Origin: Osedax fenrisi
Taxonomy: Eukaryota > Annelida > Polychaeta > Sabellida > Siboglinidae
Direction of reading: 5' to 3'
Assembly (NCBI GenBank): GCA_964019155.1
Contig: OZ025244.1
Location: 17,887,640-17,951,639, forward strand
DNA length: 64,000 nt
The notes below the pieces were generated by a model. That model was not told the origin of the DNA and did not search any database. It saw nothing but the letters and a program-made list of their open reading frames with translations. The translations under genes were made by a program, and so were the position numbers. Shown piece after piece: positions 35,660-47,195 of this stretch. Numbering within the stretch: position 1 is the first letter of the stretch; the number at the start of each line of letters is the position of its first letter.

Positions 35660-37530
35660 ACTCCTATATATACATACTATATTAAAATAGTTGCATAGCT
35701 TTTATCAGTATATTCTATAACTTAATTAATGGCTAGATTCACCTACTATACAGCTACTATACAGGCTACTATATTTATAGATGTACTGTGACGATGCATT
35801 AGTTTTAAAATCACTTATTTTCAATAACAGAGTACGATAGAGTACTTTTATCTCGTAGGTACGATGTTAGTCTTTCCACGCTATCCTTATGTATCTCGTT
35901 ACATAATGTATGAAGTAGGTATACATATGAACCTATATATTAAATATATTTACGTAGTAATTCAAATATTGAGGCACTCTGTATATCACAGCATTCTGTG
36001 CCACTATCGGATTAACTACTTATAATGTATTGATCATTACTAACATTTTGTAACAAATTTACTTATATAGAAAGATGAATATCAATTATCACCATTTCAT
36101 TTCTAGTCTGCTTTTATTCCTATACAACCAGTACAGAATATCAAACAGTCAAATTAATATATTAATTATATATATATATATGTATGAGGTATGTATATAT
36201 TCAAGATCTACTACAACCTAGCTATCTAACATATGTTATAATAGGTAGGTTTGTTTGATAGGTAGGTATTGATATATTGCAGGGTACCGTGTTAGGTTAC
36301 TAATATTATATACAGTAGACTATATATCACAATGAAGTTTTATATAATGCATTATATAATATGTTCACTTTATGATCACGCATCAAACCGATAGGTCAAA
36401 CCTATATCGCTTTGAAAACTATAGTTTATGTAACTGTAATATACTATGAAATACTTATAGACCCACATTTGATAATGATGGTGTGATAATATCACAGTGA
36501 TATCAATGATATATAGTACAAATACATTGACGAAATAGATATTGTATTATAGCATATAACATATAATATACGGTATATTATATACCCTATATTATATATG
36601 ATATATACATATATATATAATATGGATAATATAATAATAAATAATTTATTTTGAATACAATTCACAATTCTTTATATCATCTTATAATTATATTGTTAAT
36701 ATATTATATTAAATATATAATATATTTAACAATTTAAATTGTATACTTAAATAACTTTAGTCTTCATAATTCTTTTGAATAAATTCATTAACTATAATAT
36801 AAATACCTACTATAAACTCGAGGCTATATTATTTAAGCTTAAGCTTATCATTAATGAAAATTATGAACATTTTCATAATCCTTGACATGCCTTAAGTATA
36901 ACACCTAATAATAAACTATTTAAACTAACCTGTTCTATTTTATTTGTTATCAAATTTAATTCGAAGGCACGCACTAAACGATCGACGATCGTCGATTGCT
37001 CACGTGCATAGACATTAGAGTATATTATATACACTACTCAATATATATTCTCACGTTAGATTTAATGTGCTAGCTTCACTCAGTTTAACTCGCTAAAAGT
37101 TTAATTTCTATATTTAATAATTATTATGCATAAAATTATAAATATTTTTAATTTTATATACACATATATATCATATTATATTAAGTATTTAGTATTTACT
37201 AGCTATATCTAAAAAAAATCTTTATTGAGTTAGTTTGAACAGAGTTTACGTAGGCCTAATTATTTATTATCGGGTTTTTATTATTAATTAATGTAGTCAT
37301 TAAAGAGTAATACTTATTACTATTAGTAATAATATAGACATTATTTAATTTAATAATACATATATTATCTAAATTATATATAAATATAATAATTTTATAT
37401 TATATAAATGTGGGATGGTTTCAATATGTCAATAAAGAAGTAATCATAGTATTTAACGATGCTATTATAATATATATACTATAGAAACACATATAATATA
37501 CCTATACATAAAAGCATTAATACAACACTA
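35660..37530. other. Intergenic upstream of the 413-aa gene
   Basis: AT-rich; no coding block was recognised on either strand. A 16-bp perfect palindrome (ATCGACGATCGTCGAT) is at 36981-36996. The promoter of the downstream gene is presumably here. Confidence 0.45.
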
Positions 37531-37567
37531 ATTCACAGTCAGGGTATGCGATCTAGCGTCGCCCAAG

Positions 37568-38809
37568 ATGGCCGTCTGCGTATGCGGAATGTCGAACCTA
37601 GCCGCTGCTGCTCACTCAACCGTGTCAACGGCCGGCCATCCGTCCGCCTGTACATCGGGCCGTTGCTCTTCGTGCGGTTCCGCCGTGAACTTCCGATCGG
37701 CTTACGACCACACCGCCAAGGGAAACAGCCAAGCTCAGATCATCCGAACTAACTCTCTGACTGTGGGGGCTCTACGTTCGCCGCCCAAGCTTCGTTCCGG
37801 TTCCATGACCTCGGACATGAGTCACTCGGACAATTACGAGTACTGGGGCCTGGCGATGGACTCGTCGTCGTCGGACAAAGACTCGAAGAAAGGCGGCGGC
37901 CTATCGAAAAAGCCGTCGCTAAAATCGTTGTTGAGCGTCGCGTCGTTGTTTTCGAATATGGACGCCGACTTCGAAGAACCGATCTCGCCTAACATGATGC
38001 CCTACAACCGTATCCAGCCGGCTCTGGTGCCGATTCGGAGCCGTGAGTACACGAGCGATGGTTCGCTGTGCCCGTCTTGCCGCGGTCCGGCTTCCCTTTC
38101 CATGGAATCCATAGCCGACGATTACTTGAAAGCTATCGATTCCGACCTATCGTTCCTCGATCTAGTGGCGGACCGTAGCGAGGAAGAAACTAAGCCTAAG
38201 CGGTCACCGAAAATAACGCCGAAATCTAGAAATCGTGTCGTACAGCTCAGATCTCAACGCAACAAGAAAGGTGGACGATCCGTGTCTAAGACTAAACCGC
38301 AAACTAGACGAGCTCAAACTAAACGCGCCAACGGAATTAAACGCCCCAACTCTAACATTAGATCGAGGAGTTGTATCGCCAGGAAAACTAAAAACACCGC
38401 CAGAACAGTGAATCGTAAGACTAAAGCGTCGACTAAACCGGTGAGAAGAAGTAGGTCGGTTAAGTCTCGATCTACTACGAGGAGGTCACCCAGGCTAAAT
38501 AAGGCTACGAGCAAATCTAAAAATAAACGAACTTCTAAAAGTAGATCAATGAGTAAATCATCGCGTATAAGTAGGGCATGTAGTACATTATCACGCAGAA
38601 GTAGGTCATCGAGTAAACGAATCTGTAAAACTAGATCTTGCAAAATTAGTAATTCGAAACCGAGATCGATTTTAAAAAAATCGAAAAGTTCATTTTGTAA
38701 ACCTTGCGTCAAATATAATAAACCACATCCGAATGCATCGAGAAAGGAGTGCAAACCTGTGAAAAAATGCGTATCTTTTAGATTAAAAAGTTTAAATAAA
38801 CGGAAATAA
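37568..38809 (+). CDS. Unrecognised 413-aa protein, basic Ser/Arg/Lys-rich C-terminus
   Basis: I do not recognise this protein. The frame is open for 413 codons in one exon. The first half has Cys pairs that could bind zinc (MAVCVCGM, then CTSGRCSSCG, and later SLCPSCRG), an Asp/Ser stretch (MDSSSSDKDSKKGGG) and a hydrophobic segment (LKSLLSVASLF). From about residue 210 to the end it is highly basic, built of RSRS, KSRS and TRRSPRL-type repeats with scattered Cys, ending KSLNKRK. This composition suits a nuclear or nucleic-acid-binding protein, or a sperm-type basic protein, but that is only inference. Codons in the first half are GC-rich and those in the second half AT-rich. The frame is open upstream to 37532 and CAG/TCAG lies at 37535-37542, so an upstream exon cannot be excluded. 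An AATAAA-like signal follows at about 38850. Reality as a gene is supported by length and base composition against an AT-rich background. Confidence 0.7.
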   Translation: MAVCVCGMSNLAAAAHSTVSTAGHPSACTSGRCSSCGSAVNFRSAYDHTAKGNSQAQIIRTNSLTVGALRSPPKLRSGSMTSDMSHSDNYEYWGLAMDSSSSDKDSKKGGGLSKKPSLKSLLSVASLFSNMDADFEEPISPNMMPYNRIQPALVPIRSREYTSDGSLCPSCRGPASLSMESIADDYLKAIDSDLSFLDLVADRSEEETKPKRSPKITPKSRNRVVQLRSQRNKKGGRSVSKTKPQTRRAQTKRANGIKRPNSNIRSRSCIARKTKNTARTVNRKTKASTKPVRRSRSVKSRSTTRRSPRLNKATSKSKNKRTSKSRSMSKSSRISRACSTLSRRSRSSSKRICKTRSCKISNSKPRSILKKSKSSFCKPCVKYNKPHPNASRKECKPVKKCVSFRLKSLNKRK

Positions 38810-39285
38810 TTGAACAATAAGATAGGATAACCTACCGTGTTTTACAAGTAATAAATTGTGAAACTAATGTCTATATTTATTATCCTGAATATTATTTATG
38901 ATATATCATAGTAATATTTTAGATAACTACAATTTATTAAGTAATTATTTAACTTCTATATATTTAAATATAATTAATTAATTATTAATCATTAATAATG
39001 ATTAGACAAATTATCCTAATACATATGTATTTTATATATATAGATATTGATCAATAGATAAATCTATGTATACATATTTTGTTAGGTTAGGTTAGAGAAA
39101 ATATATAATTTATGAATAAGACATTGTAGACACATACTACTTATTTCATATAATTATTAACATAATTCTGACCTAATAAAATCATATTCCATTGTCACCG
39201 TTATTCGATAATTGTTCATTACTATTCACTCTCTCGAGAGAATCCTCTCAAAAACCAATTCGTAAATATATGATATAAATACTTA
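38810..39285. other. Intergenic, AT-rich
   Basis: 3' flank of the 413-aa gene. GGTTAGGTTAG at 39083 and a CTCTCGAGAG palindrome at 39230 are the only marks. No gene seen. Confidence 0.45.
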
Positions 39286-39289
39286 GAAT

Positions 39290-39580
39290 TAATATACTTT
39301 GGCATTTAATTACTTCCTCTCTATTTCACGTCATACCACTTTAGAAATCAACTTTGCTCTATCGTCTACCCTAAGATTATATACTCTATGTCATGAAACT
39401 CATGAAACTCAAAAAGCATATCTTCCATCAATATTTACTGAAATCGAACTATTCAGAAGTATAAGTGACCTACTTAAAAGTCGAATTGTTAACAATAATA
39501 ATGGTGCTGTTCTATTCCTACTTCTATCCTCTACATTCGACACCATATATCAAACAATACTTCTCTCCTTCCTCGTATGA
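39290..39580 (+). pseudogene. Relic of a LINE reverse transcriptase
   Basis: The frame encodes KAYLPSIFTEIELFRSISD, then NNNNGAVLFLLLSSTFDTI, then TILLSFL. This resembles the conserved stretch before and around the first catalytic Asp of CR1/L2/Rex-type reverse transcriptases (usual form: AY..HSTETAL, then LDLSAAFDTIDH..LL). The catalytic LDLS has become LLLS and the rest of the domain is missing. It is a different family from the LINE at 30.9-33.2 kb. Confidence 0.6.
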
Positions 39581-40129
39581 CATTTTTTTGGTGGTCAAAC
39601 AAAAATTATATTTTTAGATACAAATTATCAAAAATTATTTCAATTCTAATTTAATATATATAATTTCTATAGACTAGTGAAAAAAAAAGTTAAAATGTTG
39701 ACATTATTTTTATATTAAAATTATAACCACATACATATATATAGGGGAAAGTCCCCGATTACTGACCCCCTCCTAATACTGACCCCTCTCGTATCTCAGT
39801 AACTATAAGAGATATCAAAAAATAATATATACATGAACTGTTAGTAATTTAATGATAAATATGAAAACGTATTTTGTTTTAAAAAATATTTAATCCTACA
39901 ATTGTTATTTGATAAAATGTAATATTCTGTTTTATTTTTTTTAATATTTGAATAATAACTTTTTTTAAATCATTGTAAATACTTTATTAATTAAAAGAAA
40001 ACTTGATTTTGTACATAATATTGTAGAACAATAAAATGTTTATAACTATTATAAAAACAATTGAATTTGAATAACTATTAACCAATATACCTTAATTATA
40101 GCAACCCATATTATTTTCCTATTACCGAC

Positions 40130-40277
40130 TGTTATAAGTTAGTTATATGGTTTTATATAGCAATAATAACTAACATCGATTCCATTAATGACTGGTTGAG
40201 TTCAGAGGGAGATCATTGGCATGGATCCCAAAGATCATGACTGTAGTATGAATGTAGGATTTCTGCTCCATATAACA
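40130..40277 (-). repeat. 3' LTR of gypsy element (148 bp)
   Basis: Direct repeat of 44602-44754 in the same orientation. On the minus strand it is preceded by the purine run GGGAGAGA (40278-40285), the polypurine tract that primes plus-strand synthesis. Confidence 0.93.
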
Positions 40278-40409
40278 TCTCTCCCGTTATCTAAAAATTG
40301 CTAAAATGGTGATTAAAATTCAACTTCCTGAATTTTCGTCCCCAAAGGGCCTTTTGCCCTTCCGTCTGTAGAAAAGCTTCTACAGACCTCGTCCTCTCTC
40401 CGCTCGTCT

Positions 40410-43346
40410 TTACAAGTCGAGCCGCTGAGGTCGACTCCTTACTCTGGAAGACCTCCTGACTGATGGTGACGTTGTATCGTTGATTAGCGATTCCCTTGTC
40501 GTTATTTCAGGTTGGTGTTGTACCATATCCTCTCCTATTATCTCTTCTGGTTCCTGAGCTTCTGCTGGTGCTGATTTCTCAAGAATTATTTCTTGATTCT
40601 CCCAATCCTTCTCTGATTTCTCCTCACAGCTTCCTCTGTTTCTAATATGGTTTATGTGTCTTCTTATTCTTCTACCATCCTTTAGTCTAATCCAGGCTAT
40701 TGAGTTAGATATATCTTCGATACTGCCTTCGACCCAGGCTCCTTTTTTTCTGAAATCTACAGCTAAAACGGTCTCACCCGGTTCAAATTTTGTCTTTCCT
40801 TCCGCCCATTCCACCTCTTCTGTCGGCCTTATTGCGTCTAAATTTGATCGAATCATCCGGTTCATCAACATTTCGCATGGTGATTTTCCTGTGGTCGTAT
40901 GAGGAGTCAACCGATATCTTAACAGGAATGTGTTGATCCTATGTTGGATATTTCCTTCCCCTTCTGAACTCTTCATGGCCTTTTTGAAAGTCTGCACTGT
41001 ACGCTCTGCCAGTCCATTTGATGCCGGGTAATAGGGAGGCGTAAACAGGTGTTTGATTTGTTTAGTTCTCAAGTACTCAGCAAATTCTTCGCTGCTAAAG
41101 TTTGTTCCGTTATCCGATACTATGACCTGTGGAATACCGTGGGTTGTGAAAACTTTGTCCATCTCTTCTGTGGTTCTTTTTGAAGTCACGGTCAGCATTG
41201 GTATCACTTCTATCCATTTTGAATGCGCATCTACCATGATCAAAAACATTTGCCCAAGAAACGGCCCTGCAAAATCAACATGTAATCTTTGCCAACTTGT
41301 CTTAGCTTCCGGCCACGCATCATATGTGCAACTACTATGATTTCTCACGGCCTGACATCCCGAACACTCTCTGACAATGGCTTCTATATCGACGTCTAAA
41401 GATGGCCACCAGTAATAGCTCCGGGCAAGCCCTTTCATCCTGCTGATACCTGGGTGACCTTCGTGTAGTATAGTCAGTATCCCCTTTTGCATCTCCAGAG
41501 GTACCACAACTCTCGGCCCCCCACATAATCAATCCTGATTCTATAGCTAATTCCTCTTTTCTTCTAAAGTAACTTTTTAATTGAGTCGGTACAGGTTCCT
41601 TCTCGGGCCATCCCCTTTCAATATATCTCCAAATTATCTGAAGTTCCTCGTCGTTCTTTGTAGCCATCTGTGTTTCTTTAATTCCTACAGATCCTGCCAT
41701 TTCTTTCAACATAAATATTATCTCTGAGGGTATCGGAATTTCTCTATTATCCTCTCCTGTTGCCTTTATCGGTAATCTGCTCATAGCGTCTGCATGTGGA
41801 ATTTCGCTTCCTGGTAAATATAGAAACTCGTATTCGTATGTTGATAATATCAACGCCCATCTCTTTACTCGACCTGATACCATCGTGGGTAATTCTTTTT
41901 CCCCCCCAAACAGTTGTCGAAGAGGTTGGTGGTCATTAGCAATAATGAATTTATGTCCAAACAGATATCTATGGAATTTCTTTACCGCAAAAATTACTCC
42001 TAGGGCTTCTTTTTCGATCTGTGAGTAATTTCGTTCCGCTGGTGCTAGCGTTCTTGAAACGAATGATATCGGTCTTTCTGTTCCATCTTCCATTAAGTGT
42101 GACATTACGGCTCCTATCCCGTATTGCGAGGCGTCACAAGTTAATATAATTTTCTTACCTGCATCAAAATGAACCAATAGGTCGGCATTCAATAACCTCC
42201 TCTTAGATTCTACAAATGCCTGCTGACACTCTTTCGTCCAGTTCCAGCGTGAATTCTTTCTTAATAACATGTGTAATGGTCCTAATAGATCCGACATATT
42301 CTTCAAAAATTTGCTATAATAGTTTAACATACCCAAGAAAGCTCTCAATTGGGTGATATTTTGGGGTACCTGGGCTTCTTTAATAGCTTCCATATTTCTT
42401 GGTACGGGTCTAAGCCCATCTTTATTTATTAAATAACCCAAGTATCCAACCTCGTCCTTCATGAAGTGGCATTTCTTCTCTTTAACTCGTATTCCTGCAT
42501 CTTCTAATCGTTTTAGTACCAGTGATAAATTATTATGATGTTCTCCTTGGGATGCTCCTGTTATTAATATGTCATCTAAGTATCCGCAAACATGCTTTAT
42601 CCCTTTTAATAAATTATCCATGACTCGTTGGAACATAGCAGGTGCTGAGGCTATTCCAAAACATAATCTATTGTATTGAAACAACCCCAGATGGGTGTTA
42701 ATAGTGGTTAACGGTTTGGATTCTCTGGCTAATGGCATCTGCAAATATGCATTAGATAAATCCAGCGTTGTAAAAGTTTTCCCCCCAGCTAAGTTTGCAT
42801 ACAAATCATCTATTCGTGGTATCGGGTAGCAATCTAGTTTGCAAACTTTGTTTAAGGTTATATTATAGTCTCCACATATCCTCACAGTCCCATCCCTCTT
42901 CAGTATCGGTACAATGGGTGTTGCCCACTCCGAATTGTTCACTTCCTCTATGACTCATTCTTCTTTCAATCTCAACAATTCCTCTCCTACTTTATCTTTC
43001 ATGGCATAGGGCACGGACCTTGCTTTAAAAAACTTAGGCACTGCACTTTTATCTGGGTATAATTTCCCTTCTACCCCTTCATTGTTCCTAGTCCTTCCTT
43101 GAATACACCTGGGAATTTTTGTTTCCACTGGCCTTCGTCGTTACTTCTCAATGAATTACATGCCAACTCTCCCTGCCAGTCTAGTCATAGTTGCTTGATC
43201 AGGTCCCGACCCGCTATGTTCGGAACGTCCCCCTGTACCACGAATAATCCCACTCTTTGATTATTTCCTATATCCACCTCTATTTTACCTAGCACATCTA
43301 CCATCTCTCCTGTGAATGTTTTCAATTTTGTTTTCGATTTCCTTAG
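40410..43346 (-). pseudogene. pol: gypsy pol: protease end, reverse transcriptase, RNase H, integrase
   Basis: After the protease remnant a frameshift lies near 43070-43080 (in-frame TAG at 43073-43071 if unshifted). A TGA follows at 42957-42955. The open part 42942-41335 has the RT core (TTLDLSNAYLQMPL, CFGIASAPAMFQRVM, catalytic VCGYLDDILI) and RNase H (ILTCDASQYGIGAVMSH). At the run of six G (41522-41517, minus strand) the frame changes. The integrase frame 41507-40410 shows the HHCC finger (HEGHPG, then CSGCQ), the DDE residues (HVDFAGPF, VSDNGTNFSS, NGLAERTV) and a C-terminal domain (IRLKDGRRIRRHINHIRN). The integrase and RT catalytic residues look intact, but the breaks should prevent a full polyprotein. 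Confidence 0.88.
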
Positions 43347-44276
43347 TTATACCTTCTGTTTCCCTCTGCGCAATCTCGCCAAGGTTTGTTCAGAAATTAT
43401 CGAAACGGCTGCATCCGTATCCACTTGTAGTTTGCATTTTACGTCATTTAGCTTAATAGTGCTGAAAATGACTCCGTTGTTTCCTGTTTCAATGTTAAAC
43501 ATGCTGTAAATATTCTCTCCATCTTCCTCGTTGTCGTACTCCCTACTTACCACATTAGTTTCTTGGTTTCCTCCCTTACATACATTTTTTAGGTGTCCTA
43601 CTTTCCCACAGGCAAAACATTTTGCGTTTTTAAAACGACAATCCTTCTTGTCATGACCTGTACGTCCGCATATTCTGCACTTTTCTTTGTAAGGGGTCTT
43701 TTGATAGTCGGTGTTTTCTTTCTTGACTACATGAATTTCAGGCATTTTCTCCTGATGCTTCTCCAATGTAACCATATTCTTTTCAGCTAGTTCTACTCCA
43801 ATACTTATTTCCACTGCCTTTTTAAGAGTTAGATTGCCTTCAGATAGCAACCGTCTCTGTATCCTGTTATCTCTTATACCACAGACGAGTATATCTATTA
43901 TATGCTCTTCTAGTTTATCACCATAGTTACAGAACTCGCTAAGTCTTCTCAACTCTGCGACGTAATCCGCCGTCGATTGGTTTAAACTCCTATCGCAGGT
44001 ATTAAAGCGAAATCTCTCTACAATCTCGCACGGTTTAGGTTCGAAGTGCTTTTTTAACGTTTCTGTAATGACGTTAGCGTCCATAGGCTTACTTGGTAAT
44101 AATAAGTCCCGTAAAAGTTTATAAGTCTTTGCCCCTATTGAAGTTATAAATATGGATTTTTGTTTCATCTCTTTTTCAATCTCATTTGCTATGAAGTAGG
44201 CCTCTACTCTTTCCATGTAACTAGAGAATTGTTCCTCTTCTGCTCTGAACTCTCCTAGTTGCCCGTAATTACTCAT
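43347..44276 (-). pseudogene. gag: gypsy Gag and start of protease
   Basis: 309 codons beginning MSNYGQLGEF. A retrotransposon Gag domain is followed by two CCHC zinc knuckles (CRICGRTGHDKKDC and CFACGKVGHLKNVC). The same frame then enters the protease, where the usual Asp-Thr-Gly active-site triad reads DTD (in LQVDTDAAVSII), so the Gly is lost. The frame stops at TAA 43349-43347. Protease-like sequence continues in the same frame beyond it and meets a second stop, TGA, at 43187-43185. Confidence 0.88.
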
Positions 44277-44587
44277 AATTATTTCTAAATTTTTATTTAA
44301 AAATAATAATTATTTATTTTAATATCTATTTTTAACTTTATAATTATTATAAATTATTATACGTTTCCAATTATAATTATAAATTATAATTATATATAAT
44401 TTATATACTATCTATATAATATAAAGTATACTTTTTTTAATAAAAATAATTACAATTTCAATTATAAATTTTACTTTAAAATTTATAATTTTGCGCACGA
44501 ATTAACTTCTTTAATTTCGCTTTTTATACAATTCTACTTAATTTCGCGTTTATCATATACCTCTATTTAATTGTATATTTATAATTG

Positions 44588-44601
44588 TCCTCGTCGCCAA
44601 T
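44588..44601 (-). other. Primer binding site of gypsy element
   Basis: Directly after the 5' LTR the minus strand reads ATTGGCGACGAGGAC. TGG pairs with the CCA tail of a tRNA. The tRNA species is not assigned. Confidence 0.7.
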
Positions 44602-44754
44602 TGTTATAAGTTAGTTATATGGTTTTATATAGCAATAATAACTAACATCGATTCCATTAATGACTGGTTGAGTTCAGAGGGCGATCATTGGATTGGCATG
44701 GATCCCAAAGATCATGACTGTAGTATGAATGTAGGATTTCTGCTCCATATAACA
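44602..44754 (-). repeat. 5' LTR of gypsy element (153 bp)
   Basis: Direct repeat of 40130-40277. It begins TGTTATATGG and ends CTTATAACA on the minus strand. It carries a tandem ATTGG that the other LTR lacks. Confidence 0.93.
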
Positions 44755-45331
44755 CCGACCCCCTAAATTACCCTAATACCGACCCCATGAGATTTATAAT
44801 ATCCAATCAAAATAGATTCGTATTTTACTTTAAAATATGTCGTAAGTTGTTTATGTATCATTGATAGATTTAGGATTCATAATTCCAGTTGATTATATAC
44901 ATACTGATTAATAAATAAATATTAAATAATAATATACAATATTTTAATATAACTACTATAAAGTTTAAATTTAAATTTAATATTACTATTAAAATATAAA
45001 TTCAATACAAAATAAATTGTGTGCTTTTATAATTAACTATATTTATGTATATCTACTCTTTTTATTGGATATTATAATACTACAATTATTTATACTACGA
45101 TTATTTTAGGGGTCGGTAATAGGGGAAGGGGGTCGGTATTAGGCACATGTATCCGATTACCGATCCCCCTGTTTATTCTTATAAATATAATGATATCAAA
45201 AATTTAAAATAGCCACTTTATTCATTGACATACTATTACCCTAATTACAAAATTTCAATTAAATATATTTAATATTGAATAAGTTATTACAAATAATCAT
45301 AAAGGGGTCGGTAATCGGGGACTTTCCCCTA

Positions 45332-45750
45332 GGTAGGTCTTATAAACAAATTTTATATTATTTAAATGAACTCTATTTTATATTTTAATCGTATATTATT
45401 ATATATATATATATATTATATAGAAAAAAAATGTTATCAAATTGATAATATCGATATATCAACACAATTGAAATATTTACATAATTTTTATATCGAAATT
45501 ATTTAAAATTAATTATTGTAAAAATTAAATTAACGATATATCGTTATCATTAACATATGTTATTAAATGAACTCACTTATAAATTAAATTATAGTCGTTC
45601 TATAGTAATATAAATAATATAACATAGGTTATAACATATATAAAAGCATAGAAAAGATAATTATCTTCATCTGAAGCCTTTTAGAGGAAACAATAATATA
45701 ATGAATTTAATAATTCACATGATATATATATACAACTTTCTTCTAATAAA

Positions 45751-45790
<40 letters not shown>

Positions 45791-47195
45791 ATTATATATC
45801 CACAGATATATATATATATATAACAACAAATTATAATTTATAAATAAAACATATATGTTTTATCAATAGGTAAACAAAAATTATATATTTACATAATTTT
45901 AGTATGCAATGTGTATATATATATATATTTATAATTGATATATAATATAACATATATATATATATATATTTCTTATAAACTATGTATATGAATTGTATTA
46001 TATATATTATCGTCATATATTAATTGAAGTGATATTAAATATGGAAATGAAATATATTTGATTAATATATCAAAAACAAGTTTACAATTTCAATTAATTT
46101 GTAAATACAAATTAAACAAATTTACCATACGTAATATGTAATATATATGTATTTCTTATAAATTAATAATATACTGTTAACATGTTTTTTACTTTAGATT
46201 ATCAGCGTATATAAATTATATATAATTATAATTATAATTATAGACTATATATAATATAAATACCTTCTACAATCTTGAAGTTGTAGGGTATATTGATAAT
46301 ATCTATAGAGATGTGTAGTTTATGTAAATAAAAATATAAAATGAAATAAAAATATAAAATGAAATAAATTTGTTATAAAATAATTTAAAAAATACTATAA
46401 AAGAATAGGCATTATAGTGAATCACTAACTATAGTCTATGAGTCATAGACTATGACTAATATGTATAGTAGTTTAGAAACATTTAATTTCATAAAAATCA
46501 CTCGATTATAAAGAAGTACTTCTTGTACACGTGTTTAATAATTGCACTTATCTTTTCATATGATATTATATAATATTTGAATATTATATTCACATCGGTA
46601 GTTAATATAGATATAGGTATAATAGTTTTTTATTATTTGAAAATATTAAACATTTGTAGTTACGATTTAATATTTATTTTAATATATAAATATATAATTA
46701 TATATAAATATATACATTCTTATAAAATATTGTGTATAATACAATAATATAAATATTCTATATGACCAATCGCATACTCCATTTTATCATTGGTATCACT
46801 CTTCTATATTTGAATGGTCTTGAATCTAAAGGAGGTCATGATATTATCATATTACCCTGCGTTATTTATATTTTATTATTATTATAGTGCTATTATTCTA
46901 GCGCCTAAATAGCTCAATTTATTTAGAAAATACAATAACGATTGTGATTGAATATAATTACATTGATCGCTTTAATATACATTTATAAGTTGGAATCAAG
47001 AATTGTAATAAAGATACTGCGAATCATTCCTTCTGAAAATCTTGGTTCTATTTACTTCGCAAAATATTTGATTTACATATTATATTAATAGATAAAATCT
47101 TTGCAAGTGATACATGTCAATCAATAAGTGAATTCTTGCATCTTCCTGGTAATTCGATAATTTTGTATTTTTATAATTATTATTAAACTCTCTAT
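45332..47195. other. Intergenic upstream of PDCD6
   Basis: AT-rich; (ATT)n at about 45755-45790 and TA runs at 45800-45825, 45916-45930 and 45950-45970. No coding block was seen. A minus-strand frame at 45831-46016 is low-complexity. Confidence 0.5.

Larger units (their letters stand above)
40130..44754 (-). mobile_element. Ty3/gypsy LTR retrotransposon, complete in structure but defective
   Basis: A 4625-bp element on the minus strand with very short LTRs (44602-44754, 153 bp, and 40130-40277, 148 bp), both of the form TGTTAT...TAACA. It is flanked by the 5-bp duplication CCGAC at 40125-40129 and 44755-44759. The LTRs differ by a 5-bp ATTGG duplication and at least one base change, so insertion is recent. 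Order: LTR, primer site, Gag with two zinc knuckles, protease, reverse transcriptase, RNase H, integrase, polypurine tract, LTR. The gene order RT-RH-IN and the YLDD box put it in Ty3/gypsy; the knuckles and general style suggest the Mag group (inference). Coding is broken by three stop codons and two frameshifts described with the gag and pol entries. Confidence 0.93.
39744..45329. mobile_element. TA-flanked TIR element split by a gypsy insertion
   Basis: The outer ends GGGGAAAGTCCCCGATTAC (left) and GTAATCGGGGACTTTCCCC (right) are inverted repeats, each bordered by TA (39742-39743 and 45330-45331). That pattern is common to Tc1/mariner-type and some other TIR elements. Without the gypsy insert and one copy of its target duplication it would be about 960 bp. 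The interior holds many copies of ACCGACCCC / GGGGTCGGTA in both orientations (for example 39770, 44755, 44790, 45115 and 45135), and no transposase. The superfamily is not certain. Confidence 0.75.
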
